The notes below the pieces were generated by a model. The model saw only the letters and a program-made list of their open reading frames with translations, was not told the DNA's origin and ran no database searches. Position numbers and translations under genes: made by a program. A DNA stretch of 64,000 nt from Panulirus ornatus. Its lineage: Eukaryota; Arthropoda; Malacostraca; Decapoda; Palinuridae. Of this stretch, positions 46,563-59,440 are shown piece by piece. The DNA lies in contig NC_092239.1 of NCBI RefSeq assembly GCF_036320965.1, forward strand, positions 3,853,320-3,917,319, read 5' to 3'. Position 1 is the stretch's first letter. Each line of letters begins with the position of its first letter.

Positions 46563-46625
<63 letters not shown>
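46563..46625. repeat. (GA)n microsatellite
   Basis: GA tract; a complementary CT tract lies 175 bp downstream. Confidence 0.98.
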
Positions 46626-46626
<1 letters not shown>

Positions 46627-46793
46627 CAGACACAATGGCCAGATACAATCCTCCTCAAAATACATTCTCCTTCCCAAGATTATATTATCATTTGCCGCGT
46701 GAACACTGAGACACAGGAAAATTTTCCAAGCTGAAGTGAAATGACATTCGTATCCCTGCCTCTCTCATCCTCTGGGAATTGTCGCGTCCCGAG

Positions 46794-46796
<3 letters not shown>

Positions 46797-46859
<63 letters not shown>
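46797..46859. repeat. (CT)n microsatellite
   Basis: CT tract, inverse of the GA tract at 46563. Confidence 0.98.
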
Positions 46860-46863
<4 letters not shown>

Positions 46864-47121
46864 GAATACACAAGTTCACTGATACCCGCAGACATAATCA
46901 CCTTTCCTTAAGAAGCGTCTGAGGAGGAGGAGGAGGAGGAGTTACGAGGGAAGGCTTGAGGTGTGGGGGTTGTGGGGTGAGTGGAGGGGGCGCTACACAC
47001 GCGGGGTGAAGTCAGCCTCAAGGGCCGCTGGACTGTGGTGAAGGCAGACTAATGACGTACAACGGTCCTGAATCGAGGAAAACGGTAGGAGCGTGGCATG
47101 AGGTGGGTCACTCACAGCGCA

Positions 47122-47124
<3 letters not shown>

Positions 47125-47214
<90 letters not shown>
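47125..47214. repeat. (TA)n microsatellite (SINE tail)
   Basis: TA tract of about 90 bp at the 3' side of the inverted SINE copy. Confidence 0.98.
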
Positions 47215-47216
<2 letters not shown>

Positions 47217-47335
47217 ATTACCACGAGGAAAACGATACACGGTAAGTTCCCAGGTGCACTTTCGTTCAAGCATCACATCGTTAGGGGAGGATACAAGAAT
47301 GAGATAGAAGACGTAGCACACTCAGTTGATATACA
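47215..47335 (-). mobile_element. SINE copy, inverted and diverged
   Basis: On the minus strand it reads CGAAAGTGCACCTGGGAACTT and TGTATCGTTTTCCTCGTGG before the TA tract. Upstream it has TCTCATTCTTGTATCCTCCC and a GTATATCAACTGAGTG block. It is clearly the same SINE body, with more substitutions than the 7.0, 12.1 or 16.2 kb copies. Confidence 0.65.
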
Positions 47336-47471
47336 AGGTCCAGACGTAGTTCAGACGCCACACTGGTACACCAGTGTTACTGGTCGGTGGTGGTCGGTCG
47401 CTGCTCCTTCTAGGAAAAGAAGCACCGACACAGCCTTCATTAACGTCGCCGCTGTTCATCGTGGGAGAAGT

Positions 47472-47576
47472 CGTAGTAATAGTAGTAGTAATAGTAGCAA
47501 CACTAGTAGTTGTAGTAGAGCAGTAGCAGTAACTGAGTAGCAGCAGTAGCAATAGTAGTCGTAATCACAGCAGTAA

Positions 47577-47610
<34 letters not shown>

Positions 47611-47612
47611 GA
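47472..47612. repeat. (GTA)n interrupted microsatellite
   Basis: Imperfect GTA/GCA trinucleotides, ending in a clean (GTA)8-type run at about 47586-47609. Confidence 0.9.
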
Positions 47613-47966
47613 CCCCTCTCCCAGCAACCAAAAGCAAATAAAAAGAATAATAATCATAAAAAAACACCGTCCGTCCTCCCTAACTTAACTTGGCAGGGCC
47701 TCAACTTGGGGGAGCCCCTAAGTTGCCCTAACGCCCACACGAGGGACCCAATACTGGCCGCCTAGATCGCATCAGGTGCGCCCACTGCCTTCCTTATTGT
47801 CGTAATGAGGGCAGCCCTGAACCAGCGCCCCGGGGGAGGAGGAGAGGGAACGGAAGAAGGTGGATGGAAATGTTTTCTTCGTCGCTGTCTCTACGGCGGG
47901 GTCGTGTCGGCGTCTGGCACAACCTACGGTGGATCTTGAGGTACAGTGTGAGACAAGGTGACCCCC

Positions 47967-47988
47967 TGACCTGACCTGACCTGACCTG
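47967..47988. repeat. (TGACC)n short array
   Basis: Four to five copies of TGACC. Two adjacent copies give the nuclear-receptor half site TGACC(T/C) repeatedly, but the length is short. Confidence 0.7.
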
Positions 47989-48391
47989 TTCCCACGCACT
48001 TGGCGATACCAAGTCTTTCTCTCCTTCCACTTCTCGTCTCGTCGAGTGACTTGTCAGCCACGTCTCACTTGGCTCCGCTTCGTGAGCCACGCCTCCTTGC
48101 ACCCTCCTCGTCAGCCAGCCACGTACCTGGACTCTCTTCGTCAGCGTGCTAGAGAGAGCTGACACTGGTCCTCGCGTCAGGTGACCCCCCCCCCCCCCAA
48201 CCCCACCCTACCCGCCCCTGGCTGACAGCTGGCCCTCCTGACGTCAGCAGCGAGGGCAGCGGGTGTATCCGAGCGTCAGGAGGCCTACGTCAGGGATGTG
48301 AGGATATCACAGTCCTCTTCTGGGGACTGGAATGTTTACCCCCCCCCCCCCCCCGGGACAAAGCTTCTACCAAATCTATTGTCCCTTAGCT

Positions 48392-48392
<1 letters not shown>

Positions 48393-48465
<73 letters not shown>
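48393..48465. repeat. (GA)n microsatellite
   Basis: Pure GA tract of about 73 bp, preceded by a C-run (48340-48354). Confidence 0.98.
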
Positions 48466-48467
<2 letters not shown>

Positions 48468-48631
48468 CTGCTGCCATCTTCTTTTACAGAGAAAGAAAAT
48501 GACGCAAGGAACAAATAAAGATGGAAAAAAGAGAAAATCCGATGACGGCTGAACGCACAGAAAACGTGACTCTGTGGTGACAATAAACAGTGATAGAAAT
48601 AATGTTATCTATCGACAGTTAGAGCAGTGAG

Positions 48632-49055
48632 GGTTGGTCACACTGGCCCACTAAACCTGGGGTCACATTGGGTCACCTGGAACCTGGGGGTCGAACCCTA
48701 CGTCATGGAGCCTGGGGGGTCACAGTGGGTCACTGATTCTAAGCATCATCACACCAGGTCACTAAGCCTGTTGGTCACACACTGGGTCGTGCAGCGTTTC
48801 GCACTGAGTCTGAAGATCACACTAGGTCACTGAGCACACACTGGGTTGGTCACACTGGCCCACTAAACCTGGGGTCACATTGGGTCACCTGGAACCTGGG
48901 GATCGAACCCTACGTCATGGAGCCTGGGGGGTCACAGTGGGTCACTGATTCTAAGCGTCACACCAGGTCACTAAGCCTGTTGGTCACACACTGGGTCGTG
49001 CAGCGTGTCGCACTGAGTCTGAAGGTCACACTGGGTCACTGAGCACACACTGGGT
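48632..49055. repeat. 212-bp tandem duplication built of GGTCAC phrases
   Basis: Copy 1 starts at 48632 and copy 2 at 48844, both with GGTTGGTCACACTGGCCCAC. They differ by a 3-bp deletion (AGCATCATCACACC to AGCGTCACACC) and a few substitutions. Inside each copy, phrases such as CTGGGTCACTGAG recur at about 30-40 bp, so the 212-mer is a higher-order unit of an older short repeat. Confidence 0.93.
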
Positions 49056-49350
49056 CACCTGGCCGGCGGGCAAGACGGAGGCACAGCCAAACACGGGTGA
49101 AATACTGTATAGGGTCAGTGTGGCGGTTGACCACACATAAAACAGCTGGTTCACGTCAGCCTATTGGCTAGTAGTAACTCCCAGGTTATTGGGGACAAAC
49201 TCGCTAGTTTATCGGCCGGTCCTCGCTGGTTTATGCCCGGTTAAACTGAACACATTAGAAAGAGAAAATATTGGGGGGGGAAACAAACCCTAAACCTCTG
49301 TAATGTAAGAATAAACAGGAGCCAATCGAGGTGAGCCAAAATAAGCTGGT

Positions 49351-49353
<3 letters not shown>

Positions 49354-49417
<64 letters not shown>
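49354..49417. repeat. (CT)n microsatellite
   Basis: CT tract with one TTC step at the right end. Confidence 0.97.
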
Positions 49418-49900
49418 CACCACATCTCATCTCCCGCTACAAAACAGGAAAACAAATATCTTCCAATTCCCGTTTTCCATCGCACAGTGTCGGGGATGTT
49501 TATGGTTATGCTCCAACCTTCCGTTTTCCTCAACACTTCCCCAAACCCTCTCTATCCCCGCACCCAACCCCTATGTTTGCCGGAACACTAAAGGCTTATC
49601 TTTTGGCAGCCTCAACCCAGGGCTTGCTGGAAAAGGAGCCTCCTCCGGCAGCGCCTCTTTGCCCAGGGTCTTCCTGAAGACGGAGTCTCCTGCGGCAGCG
49701 TCTTCCGAGGGCTTCCTGGCCGACGGGTCCCCCAGAGCGTTCTCCAAAGAAAGTCTGGGTAGCCTAACGCCAGGCAGGTCAACAGAACTCACCCAGAGAC
49801 CTGGAGACTCGTAAGGTGTCAGCCCTTCAACACTGAGACATGTGTACCTTAATCTCCTGAGAATTTTTCTGAGATATTTGAAGCAGGAGATGATAGATAG

Positions 49901-49903
<3 letters not shown>

Positions 49904-49984
<81 letters not shown>
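49904..49984. repeat. (GA)n microsatellite
   Basis: Pure GA tract of about 80 bp. Confidence 0.98.
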
Positions 49985-49989
<5 letters not shown>

Positions 49990-50496
49990 GAAATAAAAAA
50001 GAGGCTTGACTTAATACACTTCTCCCTGGCTAAAGCTTGCCGCCAGCGCTGCCTCCCCTCCCCCTGCGCCTGGAAAATCTCACAAATGCCCCACAAAATA
50101 AACTGTTACGAAGGAAAAATCTCTCCACACACGCACACACAAATCCCACTGGGATTGCATGACTGGATTTTGTTCTTTCCTTGATTTGTGGTGTTTGTTG
50201 AAGCATTTCATCGCCTTTCTCTCCTCATTTACCTTGTGAAAGTTCTTAACGATATACCTTCACGAGACCAGTTTTATTTCTCTGAAGAAGCGTTTGTACG
50301 AGACTATGACAATTCTGATATGATTTTATCTATGGCCTTCCCATTATCTTCAAGACCCGGCACCGTTCAACAGGGGGGACACCAAGATCCCCCTCCGTTC
50401 ATCAGATGGCACCAACCCCCACCTCCCTACTTCGACAGAAAACGAGGACCCTTTGTAGGCCAGGGTGCAGCAGCTCTCAAGGATAACATCTTCTGT

Positions 50497-50735
50497 TGCT
50501 GGAAGGAGGAGGAAGCCAACACAGCACCCGAAGCCAAGGATGCGAGCACCGCTGCAGCTGTATTGTTGCTGGAAGGAGGAGGAGGAGGAGGAGGAAGCCA
50601 ACACAGCACCAGAGGCCAAGGGCGTCAACACCAATGCTGCTGCTGCAGTATACACACGACTAAAACCCTCCCTAGGAGGAAGCCAACACAGCAACCAGAA
50701 GCCAAGGGCGTCAACACGACTAAAACCCTCACTAC
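50497..50735. repeat. Degenerate repeat of an AAGCCAACACAGCA phrase
   Basis: GAGGAAGCCAACACAGCACC, GAAGCCAACACAGCACCAGA and GGAAGCCAACACAGCAACCA each precede a GAAGCCAAGG-type phrase, with GCTGCTGCAG blocks between. Spacing varies from about 70 to 90 bp. This lies inside the longest non-microsatellite open frame (50188-51060). Confidence 0.75.
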
Positions 50736-51387
50736 AAGTGCACTTGTCGCGTTTTGGACAAACGGGACAACCATGGAGGGGTCACCGGAGAGCGACGTAC
50801 TTCCGGAACGAAAGAAACGGGAGTGTTTGCTGCGGTTAACACCGCCAGGGACTGAGGGAGGGGTAGTATCCATCGAGTTGTCTCCTCGTCAGCGCGGGGC
50901 GGCGACGCCGGCCTGGCAAAGACTGATTCTAGAGTATTCTGCGGCGGATGAGGAGAGAAATGGAGTTGGGGAAAGAGTTAAAGGAACGCATAAGAGAGAG
51001 GTTCAGGGGTTGATATTGTGGGTTCATAACACAGGAAGATCTCATGATCGGCGTCCTTAATGGAGTGGTTCTTCTTCCATGATAGGTGTAATTTTCTCGT
51101 AAACGGAGGTGGTGGGGAGAGACAGATCTTGCAGCAATATCGTCTTCTTACATCCGCTCTCCCTCAGCTGAAGATGGCTGAAGATGGCGAGTGGAAATAA
51201 TAAAAACACGTCGGCAGAATTTTCAGTGGATGACAGTTTCCAATCCCAGGATGATTTAAAGCAGAAAACACCAGGCCGCTCTCTTGTTTCCAGTGAGGCC
51301 CCACAGGCCCACTCACTGCTCCGCTGACGTCAGCCTTGAACAGTTTCTGGCTAGATCAGTGTCCCTCTGTCCAGTGACGTCTGGCGG

Positions 51388-51550
51388 AGGTAAGGTTAGG
51401 TTAGCTACAGTTAAGTTAGGTTAGGATAGGTTAGGTTGGCTACAGTTAGGTTAGGTTAGGTTAGCTACAGTTTGGTTAGGTTAGGTTAGGTAAGGTTAGC
51501 TACAGTTAGGTTAGGTTAGGTTAGCTACAGTTTGGTTAGGTTAGGTCTGT
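51388..51550. repeat. Interstitial TTAGG repeat with CTACAG punctuation
   Basis: Blocks of GGTTAGGTTAGGTTAG are separated by GCTACAGTT in a roughly 30-bp pattern, about five blocks. TTAGG is the canonical arthropod telomere repeat. The regular CTACAG insertions mean this is a minisatellite built from telomere-like units, not a telomere end. Confidence 0.85.
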
Positions 51551-51734
51551 TAGGACAGTTTGATATATTTCCTTTGCAGCTGGCGTCTGGAGACACTAAG
51601 GTGGACCATTATACGAATTAAACCAAACGCTGTCCGTAGCTCTACCCTTTGGCCAAGTTTGCTTACGGAAGACCATTACCACTTGAGCTGAGCCTACTTT
51701 TCAAGGCATGATATTCACTGGCTCTCTATGACAA

Positions 51735-51945
51735 CCTTGAACAAGACGGCGCAACCCTTGAGAACGATATAAGTGAGGTCTCTGAGTTACGACGATACGA
51801 CCCTTGAGAACGATGGTACGACGGTACGACTCCTGAGAACGACGGTACGCTCGTTGCGCACGACGGGACAACCCTTGGGTATCTCGCCGTGACCCCCCAT
51901 GACCGTCGTACTCTAGAGCCGCGCCGTCGTTCTCAAAGGGGCCAA
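51735..51945. mobile_element. Foldback-like locus of the 21-bp family
   Basis: Forward units (ACGATACGACCCTTGAGAAC, GACGGTACGACTCCTGAGAA, ACGACGGGACAACCCTTGGG) occupy about 51740-51880. Inverse units (GACCGTCGTACTCTAGAGCC, GCCGTCGTTCTCAAAGGGG) follow at 51901-51940. The spacer is only about 20 bp. Confidence 0.65.
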
Positions 51946-52072
51946 TCCCAAACCAAATGCCTGGAAAATATTCTCTGTTCTTCCAACTCTTCCCGGATCT
52001 ACTTATGGGAGTTCCGACATAGTGTACAGTAATCCCCCGAAGGAAAGAAGGGGGAAAAACACCAGATCGCCC

Positions 52073-52300
52073 CCTGACTGTCTCCCTACACCCATAGCCT
52101 CCCTGACTGTCTCCCTACACCCATAGCCTCCCTGACTGTCTCCCTACACCCATAGCCTCCCAGACTGTCTCCCGACACCCAGAGCCTCCCTGACTGTCTC
52201 CCTACACCCATAACCTCCCTGACTGTCTCCCTACACCCATAGCCTCCCTGACTGTTTCCCTACACCCAGAGCCTCCCTGATCGTCACCCTACACCCAGAC
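52073..52300. repeat. 29-bp minisatellite, about 8 copies
   Basis: Units of TGACTGTCTCCCTACACCCA plus TAGCCTCCC, with AGAGCC, CAGACTG and TGATCG variants at the right end. Confidence 0.96.
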
Positions 52301-52459
52301 AGCCACGGATCATCTTAGCTCCCACAACAGTGCATCTGAAACTTGAAGCCAAAAAGGTTAGAACAGGGTCTCCTCCTCCTCCTCCTCATCATCTATCTTT
52401 ATCTTTCTCTTAACCTGTACGGGTCTGTGACTATTTTATTATAAGTTGCTGATACCCAT

Positions 52460-52461
<2 letters not shown>

Positions 52462-52527
<66 letters not shown>
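52462..52527. repeat. (CT)n microsatellite
   Basis: CT tract of about 65 bp, left arm of an inverted CT/GA pair. Confidence 0.98.
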
Positions 52528-52528
<1 letters not shown>

Positions 52529-52637
52529 TCCACCGACGTCCTTCTCCTGAGCAAAATGGCAGCAACAAGAAATGGGTTCCCAATTTTGCTGTCCTCTGAG
52601 CCAGATTGGTCCTCTTTCATCCAATTATCGGAGGTAC

Positions 52638-52638
<1 letters not shown>

Positions 52639-52703
<65 letters not shown>
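52639..52703. repeat. (GA)n microsatellite
   Basis: GA tract of about 64 bp, the complement of the CT tract 112 bp upstream. Confidence 0.98.
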
Positions 52704-52707
<4 letters not shown>

Positions 52708-53301
52708 CAATGAACTATAAACCTTATTTGTATGTAGGGCAGAGGTGACCTCCACCGTCCGAGGGGAAGTGAGTTGTCTCCCGGGCTGAGACACGTCGGG
52801 GTAAGCTGACCCCCCCCCTCCCCAACTGTATATATACACACACCTGTGCCACCGTGATACATACATTCATCATTATGGCATCTTTCTCACTGATGCTTCT
52901 ACATCCTCGTGACTACTTCGTCACTGTCATGTATTCTGATGTCTTTGTGGCTTGATATCTCTTACTATTTTTACTACCGAGACATATTTCTTCTTTTTTT
53001 TAGGGTAAAATCGTTATTGCTTTTCTCTTTTCTTTATCTCCCGGAGCCGGGTTAGATATCCTGTGTTGTCACTGAGTGTGGTTTAGCGGCCACATACGTC
53101 AACATATGTTGGTGTCTTGTGAGAGGAATGCTGTAGAGAGGAGAAGAGTGTGTTATCCTGAAGATAACGTGAGAGGAGTCTTGCCGTCTCCAGGATCTAA
53201 GGAAGGTGGGCATTTATTGCCATATGCGGGCTAAGGATGTGTGAAGAAAAATGAAAAATAGAGGATGAATCAGAGAATAGACTATTAGGTTATACATTAA
53301 G

Positions 53302-53304
<3 letters not shown>

Positions 53305-53350
<46 letters not shown>
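53305..53350. repeat. (AC)n microsatellite
   Basis: AC tract directly 5' of the SINE copy. Confidence 0.97.
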
Positions 53351-53351
<1 letters not shown>

Positions 53352-53360
53352 GACTGTGAT

Positions 53361-53451
53361 ATCTCCTATCTCCCCCGATAATGTGATTATTACACGAAAG
53401 TGCACGTGGAAATTCAACGTGTTTCATTTCCCCGTGGACTCATAGGAACAT

Positions 53452-53535
<84 letters not shown>
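53361..53535 (+). mobile_element. SINE body copy with (TA)n tail
   Basis: TCTCCCCCGATAATGTGATT, then ACACGAAAGTGCACGTGGAA and TTTCCCCGTGGACTCATAGG, followed by TA (53452-53535) with one TTTA interruption. The tRNA-like head is absent. Confidence 0.75.
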
Positions 53536-53538
<3 letters not shown>

Positions 53539-53930
53539 TTCTTAAAATGATTTCAAATATCAAAAGCAGACGTTAGAAAGATTCCTTTATGACGGAAAAA
53601 GTGGACAATTTTAGGGACGAGTGAAGGGACAATCTTCAACCCTCTCATCTCTTAATCATATCCAACATTTTTTGGGGGGCATGTTCACCCTAACAAGTCT
53701 GGAGCACGGAGGGCACACGGGGTTGAACCTCTTCCTTCATATATCTACAAATGAATGATTTTTTCCACGAAAATTGAACTGTTTTGATGGCCGGATCAAA
53801 ATTCTATCTGTGCCACAGCTATATCTCTCAAGGTGTCTCATACTCAAAAAAAAAAAAAAAAAAAGATACAGATTTCTTCAGTACTTCGTGATAAAGATGT
53901 ATCCGGACGTGTTCAGCTCTGCTACCAGGG
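53536..53930. other. Gene-free stretch
   Basis: AT-rich unique DNA with an A-run at 53847-53864. Nothing recognised. Confidence 0.45.
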
Positions 53931-54045
53931 ATATACTCAGCAGTGCCAGCTGGCATATGCTTAGCAGTGCCAGCTGGCATATGCTCAGCAGTGCCAGCTG
54001 GGATATGCTGTTGTGCCAGCTGGGATATGCTCAGTAGTGGTATTA
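53930..54045. repeat. 24-bp minisatellite, about 4-5 copies
   Basis: Units of CAGCAGTGCCAGCTGGCATA plus TGCT; copies differ by GGCATA/GGGATA and one copy lacks the AGCAG part. Confidence 0.93.
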
Positions 54046-54646
54046 AAGGATCTCCTTTGCCTCCCGCTATCTTTCTCATTTTGTTTTATCATATGTTTCT
54101 CCCGCCCATCTCCAGCTGTTGTGTACCTTATTGCGCTTCTCATCATACGTTCTAGTGGCTCTAGGTGCGTCTCATTCGCCTCCCTTATTGCGTGTCTTAT
54201 TGTCTTGTATCTCAGAGTATCACTCGGCGCGTAGCTCTGCCAACTTCACTGATCTTGAGGGATCTATCGCCGTCATTCTCTCACTACCGACACATGTCAT
54301 CTGGTGCTGAGAGCCATGTATCCCCCCCCCTCAACTGCAGTTCATTCTCCTTCCTCCTCCTCCTCCTCCCTAAATGTCTTTTGTCTCAACCTTTCAAGTG
54401 ACTTTATAACTTTTTATGTACGTAATTCAATCCTGATTTATAACGCCTATGTTCATTTTATTATTGTCATTAACTGTTCTCTGTTGCAACGAACCTTCAT
54501 CATCTTCTTTACCCCTTTTTTTTCCACTTCCTCTGTCCATCTTTCCTTTCCTTCCGTCACTTACGAACTCCGCTTCCTTCCCTCCTTCCTTCCTCACCCC
54601 CAACACATATCCTCTCCTGTATCCCCTCCTCCACCAAGCCCCCAAT

Positions 54647-54651
<5 letters not shown>

Positions 54652-54719
<68 letters not shown>
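54652..54719. repeat. (CT)n microsatellite
   Basis: Pure CT tract of about 67 bp following a C-rich stretch. Confidence 0.98.
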
Positions 54720-54721
<2 letters not shown>

Positions 54722-54844
54722 GTACAATCCACCGCTCTGTATATCTAACCTCCGACCAGATAGTTACGTGGTCTTCCAACCGGTTCTCTGCCTCTCGGTA
54801 CAGCCTTCCTTATATCTACACACTTCCGAGACCTCTTACGTCAG

Positions 54845-55022
54845 GTCGCAGACCCAGCTGTGAGGGGTAGAAGACCCCCGAGGCGATCGTAAGTATATAC
54901 ATAAGGCAAGGCAAGGTTCTCGACCTAGCTGTGGAGGAAGAAGACCTCCCAGACCATCGTAAGGCAAGGTCTCAGACCCAGCTGTTGGGAGAGAAGACCT
55001 CCCAGACCACTGTACGGTATAC
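54845..55022. repeat. About 60-bp degenerate repeat, 3 copies
   Basis: CAGACCCAGCTGT, GAAGACC-CCCAGACCA-CGTA and AAGGCAAGGT phrases recur three times with substitutions and small indels. Confidence 0.8.
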
Positions 55023-55424
55023 GAAAGGTACACCTTTCATCGTATACCTTCCACACTGTACCACCGTACCCTCTACACTAGCCAACACCCTCACGGCCTC
55101 CAGCCCTCACAAAGCATTACGCTGAAAACCTCGTTATTCAAATGTTTGTCACCTTCCTTACTCGTTCAAGCCTCCAGGAGGGGATCCTATATCAACCATC
55201 GACATCATTAACCATCAACATACTAATAATACCATCATCAACCTTGTTTACACCTATTGAGGAAAAAAAAAAAAATCAACCCTTTAAAAGTGTGACAATG
55301 TCTTCTCCATATTTATTCCTCCACGCACCTCCTCCCTCTGCACCCACGACCCTACAGGCGCTCTCCTTCGTGCTACCCCCACGAGCACAACCAACCACGG
55401 CCAGCAGAACTGACCCCCTCCCCC

Positions 55425-55426
<2 letters not shown>

Positions 55427-55456
<30 letters not shown>
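55427..55456. repeat. (AC)n microsatellite
   Basis: Short AC tract. Confidence 0.95.
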
Positions 55457-55458
<2 letters not shown>

Positions 55459-55538
55459 TCCTCACCCACAGTCCGCCATGGTGACAGTGTTACCACACAG
55501 ACCAGTTGGCCTCACAATATCTGGCCCCACCCCAACCC

Positions 55539-55550
<12 letters not shown>

Positions 55551-55602
<52 letters not shown>
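55551..55602. repeat. (CT)n microsatellite
   Basis: CT tract preceded by a C-run of about 12. Confidence 0.97.
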
Positions 55603-55605
<3 letters not shown>

Positions 55606-55721
55606 GTGCCATCGTTGCCAGATCAGAGGCTTGAGATGCCACCGTCCAGGGGGATATTGGATTACAGTGTTGTCAATACACCATGGCATGTGGGGGGGAG
55701 TGGCCACCAGACGGTGAGGGT

Positions 55722-55724
<3 letters not shown>

Positions 55725-55795
<71 letters not shown>
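55725..55795. repeat. (AC)n microsatellite
   Basis: Pure AC tract of about 70 bp. Confidence 0.98.
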
Positions 55796-56230
55796 AACAA
55801 ATCCACCGAGATATCTGTATGTAAATCTGAACTAGGTTAGAATTCCCCCTTGCCCTGAGAAACACCGCTGAGGAAAACGGTTGGTTGGTTGGCGTTAAAA
55901 AAAAAAATATTGCAAGTGAGTGTGCTGAAAGAAAATGATCGGTCACTGTCCTAAAGAACATGGTCTTGCGTTGTGCATTAAAAGTAACAAACAGAAAAAA
56001 TTGGTGAATTAAAGAAAACGGATGACGCAGTGAAGACACAACAGTTCTGGTCAATTAAGTGCCTCTAGAGAGGCAGCAGGAGCGAAAGTGCCATCTATCT
56101 ATAAGTGTTTGCCAGCAAGAACAACATCTTGAAATACAAATGCCTCTGACGCAAACCTGATACTCTAGTCCCACCAAGACTATCCTGTGGTAAACAGTCA
56201 GGATCCGGTCGTGCACGAGCTGTGAGCTCC

Positions 56231-56318
56231 ACTTCCGTGAAGGTTCGAACACCACGGGAAGTGGTTGGAGCTCCGGAGCTCCGACCACTTCCCGTGGTGT
56301 TCGAACCTTCACGGAAGT
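56231..56318. repeat. 88-bp near-perfect palindrome
   Basis: The left arm 56231-56274 (starting ACTTCCGTGAAGGTTCGAAC) and right arm 56275-56318 (ending CGAACCTTCACGGAAGT) are reverse complements at 43 of 44 positions, with no spacer. The one mismatch is T in GTGGTTGG versus C in the mirrored GTGGTCGG. The centre is GGAGCTCCGGAGCTCC. It would extrude as a long hairpin. No target-site duplication is evident at its ends, so a standard transposon end is not supported. Confidence 0.95.
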
Positions 56319-56529
56319 TTTTCTTTCTCTTCACCCAGGATGAAGCAAAAAACCCCGTGTGCAAAACACATTAGCGAAGTTACAGATTCCGCTAAATTGC
56401 ATTACCGAGAAAGTTTAAAGTTAATCTGATCAAGACGTCACAGACAAGTTCTTAAGTTAGTAAGTTGGGAGGTTTAGAGGGGAAGACTGTGCTAATATCT
56501 GGTGATGCACTGTGGCCTGTGTTGAATCT

Positions 56530-56925
56530 CGCCGATGGAGAGAGGTGGTGGTGGTGGTGGTGGTGGCGGGCGTCCATGTGGAGTCTCTAGTGATGGTGGG
56601 AGGGGCTATGTTACCAGCTGACTGCCGGAGCTGAGACCGTCTGAAACGACTGGTGATGGAGAGGGGGCTATGTTGAATGGGTGGTGATGGAGAGGGGGCT
56701 ATGTTGAGTGGGTGGTGATGGAGAGGGGCTATGTTGAGTGGGTGGTGATGGAGAGGGGGCTATGTTGAGTGGGTGGTGATGGAGAGGGGCTATGTTGAGT
56801 GGGTGGTGATGGAAGGAGTGCTTTGATGAGTGGGTGGTGATGGAAGGAGTGCTGTGTTGAGCGGGTGGTGATGGAGAGAAGGCTATGTTGAGTGGGTGGT
56901 GATGGATGGAGGACTTTGTTAAAAG
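56530..56925. repeat. 31-bp minisatellite, about 9 copies
   Basis: GTGGTGATGGAGAGGGGGCT plus ATGTTGAGTGG, with GGAAGGAGTGCT-TGATGAG variants in the right half. Preceded by a short GGT run (56544-56567). Confidence 0.93.
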
Positions 56926-57062
56926 TCGTCCTCCACCTTCGTCTAGTGGAACTGTCGCATCCAAGGCTATCCAGGGGAAGAGGTCCCTGTCCCCAACACA
57001 GACTGTGGACCGTCCCAATGGACGGGAGACGGTCGGAGATATGAAATATAGACAGACAGGTC

Positions 57063-58971
<1,909 letters not shown>

Positions 58972-59013
<42 letters not shown>
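58972..59013. repeat. (AC)n microsatellite
   Basis: Pure AC tract of about 42 bp. Confidence 0.97.
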
Positions 59014-59016
<3 letters not shown>

Positions 59017-59319
59017 ACTACCAGACGACCTGCCTCAGTTAGTGTGTATCACGATAACTTTAACACAAATGTAACAAAGGAAATGCGGCCAAAATTTGGT
59101 GTCTCGCGTTACCTCATCTCGTCATGGTAAACGCTTGGCTCTTGTGTTTACATTCCCAGTTTTCTCTCCCAAGGACGTTTTATGGAAAGATATGATGGGG
59201 TTTTACTGCTCCCTTAAATGATACATAATCATAATTGGAACACTGGAACGTAGTTTTAGTCGGAAGAAAAGATCATAGTTCCTCACGTCAAATCTTTTCC
59301 ATTTTTCAGGATTTACGTC

Positions 59320-59440
59320 ACTGGTGGGGATGGTGATGTTGGTGGAGGTGGGGTGTTTGGTGGAGATGGTAGTGGTGCTGGTGCTGGTAGAGAAGGTGGA
59401 TGCGGTAATGTTGGTGGTGGTGGTGGTGGTGGAGGAGATT
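59320..59440. repeat. Imperfect (GGT)n
   Basis: GGT/GAT/GGA trinucleotides with many substitutions, cleanest at 59413-59434. Confidence 0.85.
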
